A stretch of DNA of 64,000 nucleotides, taken from contig NC_011697.1 of assembly GCF_000150955.2 (NCBI RefSeq), forward strand, positions 231,830-295,829, in the 5' to 3' direction. Positions within the stretch are counted from its first letter, which is position 1; each line of letters begins with the position of its first letter. Positions 32,021-42,648 of this stretch are shown here, piece after piece. A model generated the notes under the pieces. It saw nothing but the letters and a program-made list of their open reading frames with translations, was not told where the DNA came from and searched no databases. A program made the position numbers and the translations under genes. This DNA comes from Phaeodactylum tricornutum CCAP 1055/1 (taxonomy: Eukaryota > Bacillariophyta > Bacillariophyceae > Surirellales > Neidiaceae).

Positions 32021-32752
32021 AAGGAGAAGGAATTCGAATCTTGCAAAATGTCGCAGCACCTTTTTCTCATTTTCAATTTGTTTGCTACTGCAATCAAAAC
32101 CCATCAAGCTGCCACAGTCAAAACGTAACTGAATACCGAGTGTATCTTAATTTGCACTGATTAAATCGAAATACATTATGAGTCGTTCCATACGAGTAAA
32201 TCAGAATGGAAAAGTTATCATCTCTTCGCATCGGCAAGTCCTGTAATTGGCTGGAAAAACCCTCACAACCAACAACGACTCTTACGTAGTTGATCCGTTT
32301 GTCGTCCGTTCGGTTTTACAGATACCTATTTACAGTTAATTTTGTGACTCGTCGGCATGCGCCGTCTCATTTTGGGATTTCTACAGATCTCTGGGCTCCG
32401 TAGCGGCAAAAAAATTGTACATTGCCAAGAGCGTACTTTTTGCTTTTCTCTCTATTGGCAGCCTCCTATAATAACGAGATACGTAACTCCACCAATCCAG
32501 AAAGCAACGAGTGTTCTTTTTGCCTATTTCTTTGTCAAAATTCTCGCATCAGCCGCTCGACGACAAGTCTTGGGCACGACACCGTGTGCTTCTGTTAAAC
32601 ATAAAGCTACGGTTGTCCACCTGCCAATTTCCCGCCACCATTTGAGCGTTTGGACGCACTTTACCCCACTGTTGTTCCAAAGTATTTTGCCATCGACGAA
32701 ACATCTACCAGTTGGTAAGTCGTTGAAGCATTCACCTGTTTCGTCCACAGTT
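32021..32752. other. Intergenic and possible 5' extension of the sirtuin
   Basis: Contains a TTTACAGTTAA motif near 32330 and an upstream ATG at 32357 in frame with the sirtuin. The reading from 32357 to 32752 is not sirtuin-like; it includes a GTAAGT...CCACAG pair just before 32753, so part may be untranslated leader or intron. Confidence 0.4.
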
Positions 32753-33808
32753 ATGTCTAGTGAAAGCAGTACCGGGGGACGAACGACTGTCGCTGCAGGG
32801 TCTGCTGGAAAAAACCAACTGAATACAGCTCTGGAGGGAACTAGCAGCACAGTCGATGAGGACGTTGATGAGCTTGCCGATGCGTTGAAGCAGGTACACG
32901 TACAAGAAAAAGGAGTATCTTACGTGTACAAAGAGCATGATGTTCCGGAGACCATCCACCGAATTGCTTCCTGGATTGAAAGTGGAAAAATTGACAACAT
33001 TCTTGTACTCTCAGGTGCAGGTGTTAGCGTGGCGGCCGGCATTCCAGACTTTCGGACTCCAGGTACCGGTCTCTATGATAATTTGCAGAAGTACAACTTG
33101 CCTTATCCCGAAGCAGTCTTCGATTTGAATTTTTACCGAAGGAATCCACAACCCTTTGTTTCCCTGGCCAAGGAAATCTGGCCGGGAATTTCACACCTTC
33201 CGACATTAACGCATTCCTTCCTGACTTTGCTTGCGAACAAAGGATTGCTGTTGCGTAATTATTCTCAAAACATCGACGGGCTCGAGTTCTTAGCGAACTT
33301 GCACCCTGACAAACTGGTAGAATGCCACGGTCATTTTCGCACCGCTAGCTGCGTCCGGTGTGGCAAGGCTGCGGACGGTGAAATTGTCAAGGAAACGATT
33401 GTATTTGAAGGCAAGGCACCGAAATGCTCCCATTGCAAAAAAGGCTTCGTCAAGCCAGACATTGTCTTTTTCGGCGAAGGATTACCCCCTCGATTTCATT
33501 CGCTCTTAGAGCAAGACCTGGAGCGCGCTGACTGCGTATTGATCCTGGGAACTAGCCTGCAAGTGGCACCTGTTAGTATGATCCCAGACATGGTGGAAAA
33601 GAGCTGTAAGCGAATACTCTTCAACAGAGAATTGGTCGGCTCATTTGATTTGAGCAGTAAGGATCGGGATGTGTTTCATCAAGGCGATTGCGACGACTCA
33701 ATTGCTAGCCTATCCAAACGCTTGGGATGGTACGAAGATCTTGTCATTGCCAATAGAAAGGTCAAAGAATCAATTCAAAATACAAAAACAAAAAGCAAAA
33801 AATCTTGA
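32753..33808 (+). CDS. SIRT2-like NAD-dependent protein deacylase
   Basis: Class I sirtuin of 351 residues from the ATG at 32753; an in-frame ATG at 32357 would add 132 residues of poor complexity that could be a targeting leader. Motifs: NAD-binding LSGAGVSVAAGIPDFRTPGTGLYDN, YSQNIDGLE, catalytic His in VECHGHF, zinc Cys pairs CVRC and CSHC, VKPDIVFFGE, and LGTSLQVAPV with FNRELVG. The sequence LPYPEAVFDLNFYRRNPQPF is close to animal SIRT2. The reaction is NAD-dependent removal of acetyl or related acyl groups from lysine, giving nicotinamide and O-acyl-ADP-ribose. The C-terminus is Lys-rich. All catalytic residues are present. Cytosolic or nuclear location is inferred from the SIRT2 likeness. 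Confidence 0.9.
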   Translation: MSSESSTGGRTTVAAGSAGKNQLNTALEGTSSTVDEDVDELADALKQVHVQEKGVSYVYKEHDVPETIHRIASWIESGKIDNILVLSGAGVSVAAGIPDFRTPGTGLYDNLQKYNLPYPEAVFDLNFYRRNPQPFVSLAKEIWPGISHLPTLTHSFLTLLANKGLLLRNYSQNIDGLEFLANLHPDKLVECHGHFRTASCVRCGKAADGEIVKETIVFEGKAPKCSHCKKGFVKPDIVFFGEGLPPRFHSLLEQDLERADCVLILGTSLQVAPVSMIPDMVEKSCKRILFNRELVGSFDLSSKDRDVFHQGDCDDSIASLSKRLGWYEDLVIANRKVKESIQNTKTKSKKS

Positions 33809-34013
33809 GCCTCGTGGAACGGTTTTGTGATTGCTATAATACTAAGAGTTGTCTTTGAGACATTATCTGAAAGTTTGTGTTGCAGATCGAAATTTCGGGA
33901 TTGCCTTTAGAACAAGATAAAACCAGCACGAACATTGTCTTCCGCCTCCTTATTCAAGAGCGCTGGTTCTCCGTGTTGCAAGCAAGTACGCACATCTCCA
34001 GCCAAGACCCTTT

Positions 34014-34829
34014 TTACAATGCCGTCAGCTTCTTATTCTCCAAGGCGCCCTTCATTCTGCCTGTAGCAGTACTTTTTGTTGTTTCTTCAACAATAGATAG
34101 GGATGTCCCCTTGAAAGAAGAGACAGAATCAAGCAACGACCGCTTCGAGGACGGAAGGTCGTCTTCAAGCACAGACTGTTTGAAGTGGGCCCTTTCTTCG
34201 GACAAGAAATCCTGGGAGTAGGACATGCTCAAACTAGAATCTTCATGGAGTGACTCATCGCCACCAAAGGACGCAAAACTGCTGGATGAATCGTTCAACA
34301 TTTCGTCCAAGCTGTGGTCACCGTGTTGCATGGTGGTGTGCGTTGCAACCGTCGAAGTTTTGCTGTGAATGCTATCTAGCTTATCCCAACTGGCCTTTTC
34401 CTGTTCGTCTTGGGAATGGATTTGCAGATTTGTGACTGCCGACGTTGTGTGTCTCATCATATGTGCGGTGGGGCTGTTGCTTTCGACACTATAGGCGCTG
34501 TTGTGACTGGTTATGCCGTTCGGACCCGCTCCACTGCCGACGCTGGAGGACGAGGAGGATGTGCTGCTCGCATTGAAGAGAGCAGCGGGATTGCTATTGT
34601 GAGCAGCAGCGCTGTGTTGGAGGTGATTTTTGTGAGCTGCGTGTGGGTGGCCTTGTAAGAGCGTGGCGCTCAAGTAATCTTGCCGCAGCGAGTGATCTGT
34701 ATCTTCGTCCATGTCCTTGTTGGTTTGCGACGATGAGGACGAAGAGTTGGACTCCGATGTGATTTGGTCCCCCAGTTGTAGTGTATGGACGCTGTTAGTA
34801 CTCGAAATAGAGCCGGTAGCTGCCGTCAT
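34014..34829 (-). CDS. Ser-rich low-complexity protein, unknown
   Basis: Protein of 271 residues from the first in-frame ATG at 34829. It is dominated by Ser, His, Asn and Thr with several poly-Ser runs. Short acidic patches (DEDTDHS, GGDESLHEDSS) and a Lys-rich end (GALENKKLTAL) are present. No domain, signal peptide or membrane helix is seen. The composition suggests a disordered, phosphorylated regulator, but no function can be assigned. It converges on the sirtuin gene with only about 200 bases between. Confidence 0.6.
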   Translation of the reverse strand: MTAATGSISSTNSVHTLQLGDQITSESNSSSSSSQTNKDMDEDTDHSLRQDYLSATLLQGHPHAAHKNHLQHSAAAHNSNPAALFNASSTSSSSSSVGSGAGPNGITSHNSAYSVESNSPTAHMMRHTTSAVTNLQIHSQDEQEKASWDKLDSIHSKTSTVATHTTMQHGDHSLDEMLNDSSSSFASFGGDESLHEDSSLSMSYSQDFLSEERAHFKQSVLEDDLPSSKRSLLDSVSSFKGTSLSIVEETTKSTATGRMKGALENKKLTAL

Positions 34830-36015
34830 GATGTACAATGGCTTAAAATGCGAGATGTGAGGAGCGCAATTGCTCGGGAACAAAACAAGAAGAGGGATAT
34901 TTGTTGTTGCACGATCGTTGATATTGGACGGAAAAAGGATATGTGTACGGAGCAAGTAACCGATGGTGTGCTCGACGTAGCAGCTCCGGAGTCTTTTTGA
35001 TCGCCGAGGAGGACGCGAGAGTTTGTCGATGGCGAGCTTTTCCTGCAAATTTGTCAAGCCTGGGATGTCTGCTTACGTGGGAATAGCTTGATATCCACAG
35101 TACGCGATTAAACAGCAGTCACCTTCGTTCGGATTGTCTCAATCGCTGGCTCCACTTTGTGGCGGAGTGAAAGTATCCATCCCAGTCGACCCTGTACTAG
35201 GAACGAAAGAATATCAATCAAAAACCGTTTACGCTCGCGTATAATCAAGGGCATTGTACGATCAGCAATGACCTCGCAGGCAATTGTTGCTCAGTTGGAT
35301 GTAGACAATTAGGCCAGTTTATTATGGGATATTCGGTCATTATGACCTTTTATCAAGGCATATTCGGATAAACGCTAGGATATACCAATCATCGGCGGTA
35401 CTATGGTATCTGGCGGTTTTTGTTTCGAAAAGGCCCAACACATCTTTATTTGTATCCATTTCACGGTCAACAGGTTATCTTCCGCTGGCCGCGCTTCCTA
35501 CGTTCATATCGTGAATGAGTGAGTCCCGTTTTGCGGGCGCATCACTGTCACCGAGATTCGAGAACACAACGCATCTTCACTGTTGATATAATGTAACAAT
35601 AAATCTAATGCGGCACGCGATCGTTCATAATTGCACAATTGATGGAAGGCCGGGGCTGCAGATTTTGCCCCCCATAACACGTGAGAATTCCAGGGGTTGT
35701 ATTCTGCCTCCCCTGAAGGAATCGATCACCTGTGGTATTCATATCTCATTTATAGTACGTATCTACCGTATGGTCAACATCTGCGGACAAGAAGAATCCT
35801 TGCGTCACGTTGGCATTGGATCACCGTTTCCGGTCATCCTTTTTGTTTGCTGGTGTGGATGATTCGTTGTTCCAACTAACTTTCATTGACACTCTGTAGC
35901 TCTTGGTGTGGGACTTGCTTGCGTGCTCTGTCGGGAAAACGGAATAAGCGCGAGCATTGTTCGCCATTGCAGATTCACTTTCCGAGGCCAATTGCCAAAG
36001 CAACGCACATGCGCG
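34830..36015. other. Divergent promoter region, 1.2 kb
   Basis: Between the Ser-rich gene (leftward) and the OSCA-like gene (rightward). Short open frames only. TTCACTGTTGA near 35577 is a loose match to the recurring motif. Nothing else was recognised. Confidence 0.4.
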
Positions 36016-39000
36016 ATGACCAAAGACGCTCCTTCCCACACAGTATCCGCAGCTGAAGCTGCCGTAAATAAGACGCATTTCAGGAACAACACGGCTAAGC
36101 ACGCTTCGGTGGATGCGGATGCCGTCAGTCACGTTTCTAACTTGACTGCGGATGATGCTAGCACCGTTGTTTCGTTTTCCGATCGGGTCACGTCCAGTAT
36201 TGGATCCGTCTTGGGACAAGCCAAGCGCATCTTGGAAGGCGAAGCACCCATTCTAGAAGATGAGACTGATGGTGACGAAGTTGCCGAGAGTCCGTCCAAC
36301 TTGGTAGTCACGTTGGAACAGGAAATCGGCAAGTCGCGGAGTGCCCGTTCCCTTGGTGAGGATAACAACAAGGGAGAAAGCGTGTCCACAGCACGCATGC
36401 GTGTCGCCAAGGACTTTTTACGGGACGAACGCTCGGAGATGACATTTTCCCGTCGAATCGCTCTGGCCTTGTCTCACAAGTCCTGGTACAACCCGCGTGC
36501 GAAGGAGGAACCAGAGTTCGCCCCCAATGAGATAGAAACACCGGAAGCCTCCACAAGGATCGATTCGCAACATTCGATGCCGGTGCTGCCCGTTGGGGGG
36601 CCCAACATTGAGGCCTATCCCTTTACCCACAGCCGTAGAGAAAACCCGAGTCTGGGAAAAGCCTGGGCTTGTACGTATGGTACACCTTTCGGTCATCCAA
36701 TGACAATGCCCGAGACACCTTGACATATGGCTACTCACACCTTGCAATTTTTGTCTTTCTGGCAGATTTTGAGCATGTTGCCATGCCTCGCTATGTGGTG
36801 GAAGCCAAACTGGACCAGCGCCGAAAAAACATTCTGCATCGCATCGTTCGGAAATTCCAAAAAGCCGACAAACAACTTCAACGGGCGGAGCCAGGCGAAA
36901 AATATTTGCCAACTAAACTATATGGACCCATCTGCACACCGCACAAACAGCTTGGTGACTGGGGTCTTGGCTTTGGTCTCTATTTTTCGACGCTCAGGGC
37001 AATCACTGTACTGACCTTCTGTGCTGGTTTGCTCAATATACCCAACTTAATTTACTTTTCTTCCGAATCCTATAGCAGCGGCCAAGACGGCGTGATTCCG
37101 CTGCTGCAGGGGTCCGCGATTTGTACCGATACGCGGTGGGTGCCGTGTCCAAATTGCACGTCAGGTGATTTTGAAGCTACTCGATTCGCTTACGGAACCA
37201 ACGATGCTGGTCTCAACGTGACCTTTGTGTTGCGGAACACCTGCGAGGGTGCCACAATAGAGCAAGGCTTTACCAATTACGCGTCCCTGATGCTTATCAT
37301 GTTGGGCACAGTGTTTTTGAATCGCTATCTGAAACGCATGGAGGTTGCCTTTGATGAAGACGAACAAACGGCACAAGATTATTCGATTGTGATCGGAAAT
37401 CCACCGGGTGACGCGACCGATCCCGACGAATGGCGAATTTTCTTCCACGATTGCTTCGATGGTGCCAAGGTGACAGCACTGACGGTGGCCGTGGACAATG
37501 ACTTGTTAGTCCGATCGTTGGTGGAGCGCCGCGAAAAACTGCGAGAAATTGAGATGATGGTTGAGCCGGGCACTTCGCTGGATACGCTCACTTTGGCTGG
37601 TATCGCTGCCAAGCAGGAACGGGAACGTAGCGTGTGGGGTCGTTGGAAATCAATGATTATTCCAGGCATTCCGGAACTGTTCAGCCGCACGGTCGTCCTG
37701 ACAGCCAAAGTCCAAGGACTGGCGCAACAAGACTATCCAGCCACAAATGTATTCGTGACCTTCGAAACCGAAGCTGATCAGCGCCGCGTGCTAAGTGCCT
37801 TGTCGGTTGGTAGCTGGGACGTTCAGCGCAATCGACAGAGCGCCATCGCTGACCCCAAACATTTGTTTCGCAGTGAGCTCGTCTTGTCGGTACACGAGCC
37901 GGATGAACCCAACACTGTTCGCTGGCAAGACTTGAACGAAAAGTTCAAAGATCGACTCAAGCAGCAATGCCTTACCACTCTTTGTACCTTGACAGCCATC
38001 ATTCTAATTGCCTTCGTCATTTTTCTTGTCAACGAGCAGAGCATAACGTTTTCGGCGTTTGCGATTGCCATTTTCAATAGCATCTTTCCTCTTTTTGCCA
38101 AACTGCTGACTGGCATGGAGGCTCATTCGTCGGAAGGTGGAAAGCAGAGGTCACTTTACTTTAAAATTGCGGTCTTTCGGTGGGTGAACACGGCGGTCGT
38201 GATTACAATCATCACTCCCTTCACGTCAACCTTGACAGACGGTGGCTTGGTGAATCAGATTTATGCTCTGTTCTTCGCCGAGATTGTTACAACAAATGCA
38301 ATTCAGTTGCTGGATCCTGTTGGACATTTTCAACGCCACTTTTTAGCGCCGCGGGCAAAGACACAAGATGCTATGAATCTTTGTATGCAGGGACAGCAGG
38401 TTGAGCTTGCTGAAAGGTAAGAATGCTTGTTTTCTGGTCGTTTATCTATACTTTTCATCTCGACTAAATTTCCCCTTGATTTTTGCCTACAGATACACAA
38501 ATATGACCAAGGTTTTATTCTTGGCACTGTGGTATTGTGCCATTTTCCCTGGAGCCTTTTTCTTGTGCTCCTTCGCTCTTCTTATCAACTACTTCACTGA
38601 TCGGTTCAGTCTTATGCGAACATGGAAGCGTGCTCCTCAGCTTGGAGGAAAAATTTCATCTTTCAGCAGACGCTACTTTTTTTCATTGTCTATCGTAGCA
38701 ATGGCGCTCGTATCGTCCTATTACTGGTCAGCCTTCCCATTCGACAATGTTTGCTCCACCGAATTACCGGTAAACACGTCATTTGTTGGTGTTTGGAACA
38801 TAACAGGGTTCGCCAAAAATGATGAAAAGGAACCCACTTTCCAGCTATCTTTAGTGGAGGATGCGGATACTTCCTTCTTTTTCTGTGTACAAGACTTTTT
38901 TCGCTACGAGGCCGAGGAACAAGCGTTTCCCTTTATACCAAAGTTTCAACGCAGCGGAGAGGAGTGGATGACCAGCGATCAAGAGACTTTGACGGCTGTC

Positions 39001-39396
39001 TATGGTTGGACTGTCGTCGCCGTCGCTGCTCTTGTTCTACTCAAGTTCATCCATGGTTGGTTCAGCAGTATTATGAAAATGTTCCGGGGGACTTATAAGC
39101 CTTGCGGCGATGACCAGACTATCAATTTTAGCGATGTCCCGTCTATTTCGGCCTACGTCCCACAGGTCGTAAGCAACCTTTTTTCGTATCCCTTGCTGGC
39201 TTGCAATTTTCAAGGAATTGACGAAGATCTTATGGATTGGAGTGACCCGGACCGACCTATAGTCTTTTACGATCTCACCAAAGATGCCGAGGTTCTACTT
39301 CGTGGCACAGATGTGTCATCCAAGACTGTTTTTTCTCAAATTACCCATTGGCCGCCGGAAAAAGAAAGCCAAGAAATGCGTTACAAAGGCTCTTGA
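36016..39396 (+). CDS. OSCA/TMEM63-like multi-pass channel protein
   Basis: Three exons, 36016-36670, 36766-38416 and 38493-39396, give 1069 residues; both introns (95 and 76 bases) are GT-AG and keep frame. The first 220 residues are soluble. Two or three helices follow (FGLYFSTLRAITVLTF; ASLMLIMLGTVFL), then a long cytosolic loop with YSIVIGNPP and TNVFVTFETEADQRRVL, the split RRM-like fold typical of OSCA/CSC1/TMEM63 channels. Then come about seven helices (AIILIAFVIFLVN, FAIAIFNSIFPLF, TKVLFLALWYCAIFPGAFF and others). Such proteins form mechanosensitive or osmosensitive cation channels. A TMEM16-like protein is the alternative, as both share the fold. The assignment is from layout, not a search. 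Confidence 0.68.
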
Positions 39397-39491
39397 TAGA
39401 CGTAGCTTTGTAGAGGTGGAGGTATGGGGAAAAAGTAGTGGACAATCCATTGATAGTTACAGTAAATGTCGGATTATGAATGCGTTGAAAA

Positions 39492-41285
39492 TTATCGTTG
39501 CTGTAGCGATTGGCGTTGATATTGCCGCCGAGCTAAGGAAACCAAATGTGGCGAATGCGCAAACTTGCCTGGCACAAGCAGCGGCGAATGTTGCTTGTGA
39601 CGATCCGATTCGGGACTATCCTCGGTCCCAAACAAGATACCGCGGTAGCCCCGGACAGCCAGAAATGGTGAAAAACAGGCCGTGACGCAGGTTAGCCAGC
39701 CCATGAGTTCCATGGCGGTGCCGTGGTAGTCCGCGTGCATGAAAATTACGGCAAAAATGGCGCCTCCGACGTTGCCGCCCGCCCCCACAATTCCAGCTAC
39801 CGACCCAGTATTGGGACCGTCCACGTAGGGAACAATGGAATAGCAAGTGCCCATGGACATTTGGATCAGAATCGAAAATAGCACCATGATGGTCAACGAC
39901 GAGCCGAGCCTGTCGGTCCTGGCAAACCAAACGTTTAAGATGCCCTGAGTGACCATACAAATCCATTGCGCCCAGAGTCGTCCGCGTAACGAGAAACGGT
40001 TGAACGCCGCGTCGCTCAGCCAACCACCGGCACCCCTAGCAAAAATCGCCGAAAGACCGTACAAAAACGCGATAGCTCCGGATGCGGCAATTGATTGTTT
40101 GAACCGGTAGTGAAAGTACAAGGCGGTCCCGTTACACATGGTAAAATCTACCCCGCAAGATCCCGCGTATTGAACGAACAGAATCCAGGAATTCAGATTG
40201 TACACCCCGGCGCGAAATGAATCCACCGCGGATCGTTCCATCATGAGGCCAGCCTGTTTGACCTCGGTAAAATTTCCCAACGGGCAATCGTCAGAGTATT
40301 CGTAAAAGAAAGCGGCAACGAACAAAGCGAGTATGGCCGGGATAACCAATGACCAGCGCCAAGCTAGGTCGGAATCACCGTCGAACCAGACCCGTAGTGC
40401 CGGAAACACTAGACTGCCCGTGACGAGTTGCGTCACGCCGGCACCGGTCGCACCCAGACCTCCGGCTAGTGCCATGGCGGTGCCTCCAACTTCCCGGACA
40501 AACTGACAAGTGATCCAGTACTGGCCAGGCACGAAAGAGTCCATGGCCCCAAGGACGGTCCGTATCAACGTCAGGGAGGTCAAGTTGACGGCCACGACTC
40601 CGGTAAGCGCCGACGGCAGGGCTACGAGTGCCACAGTCGTAACCATGACGGTCCGGGCTCCATACTGGTCGCACAAGGGTCCCAACAAAAAGCGCATGGG
40701 GATTCCTCCCATCATCATGCACGCGTTCGTCCACCACACGTCCGAACGCGAGAGTGACAACGAGCGCTGGATTTCCGGAAGCAGCGGGGCCGGACTAAAC
40801 TGGACAAAAAAGGAAGTAAAGAAGCAAATCCAGGAGGCATGAAAGGCACGCATGTGGGGACGAGCGAATGAGGTATAGCGCAGGGCAGTACCGCGGTATC
40901 CCCTATCCGGATCGAAAGGAATATGAAAGCGTTCCGATCGTGCCAACAGGCTGTACTTTTTCGCATCCAATACTTGATCCCAGTCCTCTTGTTCATCGTC
41001 GTTATTGCTGTCGGGCTGCTTTCCCTTTTGAAACGATGAACAAGTAGGACGGTCCTTACGAGATTGTTCGTCACCATAAGAACGCGGCGCCACCAATAGA
41101 AGCGGATCTGCTGATGCAGTTAATTTCGGCATGGCCTTTTGGTAAGAGAATGGCGCAGTCTCTGATGCTGGAGTCAATTGGGCGCCATCATGATCGGGTG
41201 ACGATCTCTGAAAATTAGGATTCGATCGAGAGCTACTGTCGTCCGTACCGAAAGAACTGTGTCTGGTAGCTTTAGAATTGTACAT
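39492..41285 (-). CDS. Divergent NRT2/NNP-type nitrate transporter
   Basis: Major facilitator protein of 597 residues with an ATG at 41285. The first 120 residues are hydrophilic, then SFARPHMRAFHASW begins the NNP-type core. Twelve helices can be traced. Family signs: PLLPEIQRSL, the Arg in helix 2 (MRFLLGPLCDQYGAR), a first nitrate-signature region reading GGLGATGAGVTQ, VFPALRVWF, and an intact second signature GAGGNVGGAIFAV. The first signature is changed from the usual G-x-x-GNxGGG, so substrate or affinity may differ. The family moves nitrate or nitrite with protons across the plasma membrane. It converges on the OSCA-like gene with 95 bases between. TTACAGTA lies 40 bases before the start. 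Confidence 0.85.
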   Translation of the reverse strand: MYNSKATRHSSFGTDDSSSRSNPNFQRSSPDHDGAQLTPASETAPFSYQKAMPKLTASADPLLLVAPRSYGDEQSRKDRPTCSSFQKGKQPDSNNDDEQEDWDQVLDAKKYSLLARSERFHIPFDPDRGYRGTALRYTSFARPHMRAFHASWICFFTSFFVQFSPAPLLPEIQRSLSLSRSDVWWTNACMMMGGIPMRFLLGPLCDQYGARTVMVTTVALVALPSALTGVVAVNLTSLTLIRTVLGAMDSFVPGQYWITCQFVREVGGTAMALAGGLGATGAGVTQLVTGSLVFPALRVWFDGDSDLAWRWSLVIPAILALFVAAFFYEYSDDCPLGNFTEVKQAGLMMERSAVDSFRAGVYNLNSWILFVQYAGSCGVDFTMCNGTALYFHYRFKQSIAASGAIAFLYGLSAIFARGAGGWLSDAAFNRFSLRGRLWAQWICMVTQGILNVWFARTDRLGSSLTIMVLFSILIQMSMGTCYSIVPYVDGPNTGSVAGIVGAGGNVGGAIFAVIFMHADYHGTAMELMGWLTCVTACFSPFLAVRGYRGILFGTEDSPESDRHKQHSPLLVPGKFAHSPHLVSLARRQYQRQSLQQR

Positions 41286-42648
41286 GATTTTTATATGGAT
41301 TCATGTGCAGACAGAGAACGAGAAGTTACAGTAAGGTCCGTACACGTTCGCCCCGAATGAGAGGTATCGAATGGTTGCTTATGAATCGGGCTGTGTCAAA
41401 CAGCGAAAAAGCTTGGACCGATATTCTTTGTCGCTGCTTCCTTCGTTGTACGCAACTCCGTTAAATTCAGATCAAAAATGAAATAGCCGTGATCGTTACT
41501 GCTCAAACAGCTAGAGCAGCAGGACGGCTTTTCATGCGCCCGATTCTTTGCAACGAATAACAACGGGTGAGCTTCAAACAAGATCCGATACCTCTGGTTC
41601 CAGGATGTTTTTCGAAGATAGAGAAGAGGACTAGTGAGTGCATCAAGGTCTTCAATAGTTCACATCAGTTACTCTAACATGCCTACCTGCTTTTTGCCGC
41701 CACGAGAAGTTTTCTGTTAGCTGATTGCTTGTGTCGAAAGCAAGGGATGGTTGGTCACGGTGTCATGGTTCATGGTGAACTTGCTATATCTGCGATCAAT
41801 AGGGGTAGGTTTCATGGCCTCGTGGTTCATGATGAACTTGCCGTAGTTGCTATCAATAGGGGTAGGTTTCATGGCCTCGTGCTGAGTGTGATAGTTGTAG
41901 ATTGACGAACGATTTCGATAGGAAAATGTTTTGGGCGACGTGAACGCCAGCGGACTCGTTCGGGTGTCAAGAACAAACCCGAAAGTCCGGAAGACATCGT
42001 CACCATCTGCCGAACCTTTAGGAACTCGGTGCGTGGTGGGAAAAATTCTTGACACCTCTTCCAACGTGTTCTACATAATCCGGTCTTCATTGTCGCGTCA
42101 TAGATTCGACTAATTACAAGTCCCGCATGAGTCAGATTGAAGGTTATAGATCGTTATAGATAAGACAAAAGGACGAAACCTTGACCGAAACATGACGTTT
42201 CCGCGAACTTTATCTTCAACCTGACGTGGCACTCTCTAACCGTTTGTTTGCCCATCGAGTTCCAATCGAGTCCTCACGCTCTAGTAGTAGAGCCGTTGCT
42301 ACCCTCCTCGTCTCTCCTCGCTCACCTCCCGCGTCCGCGTTTCTTTCTTGAACTTGCGTGACAGTGCTACGGCACAGTACCACCATTCATCGCAAAGAAC
42401 CGAGCGCGACGTACTCGACATCGTGTCAACAGGAAGAAAGAACTTTCACAGTGAATTAGAAGTCCAAAACTGACAAACTAACGAACAAGCAGCAGTATAG
42501 AGCCCACACAAAAAGTATCATTCGCATCGACCAAATCCGCAAGCAGTTTTTGGCATAGAAACCAGAATTGTTCGCATCCGCAAAGAATCTTCCTGCCTTT
42601 CTTTCTCTCGTTGCTCTCCTGCTTTACATTTCCCTGACAGCATTTCCG
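41286..42648. other. Divergent promoter region with a short tandem repeat
   Basis: About 1.36 kb between the nitrate-carrier gene (leftward) and the sugar porter (rightward). It holds the 57-bp repeat at 41765-41880, a possible minus-strand frame across it (41717-42064, no ATG at its 5' end), and TTCACAGTGA at 42445-42454. Confidence 0.45.
41765..41880. repeat. Two tandem copies of a 57-bp unit
   Basis: Units start with GGTTCATG at 41767 and 41824. They differ at a few positions; the last 23 bases (CAATAGGGGTAGGTTTCATG and on) are the same. Since 57 is a multiple of three, the minus-strand frame across it encodes two similar 19-residue pieces (EAMKPTPID...), but a coding role is unproven. 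Confidence 0.7.
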
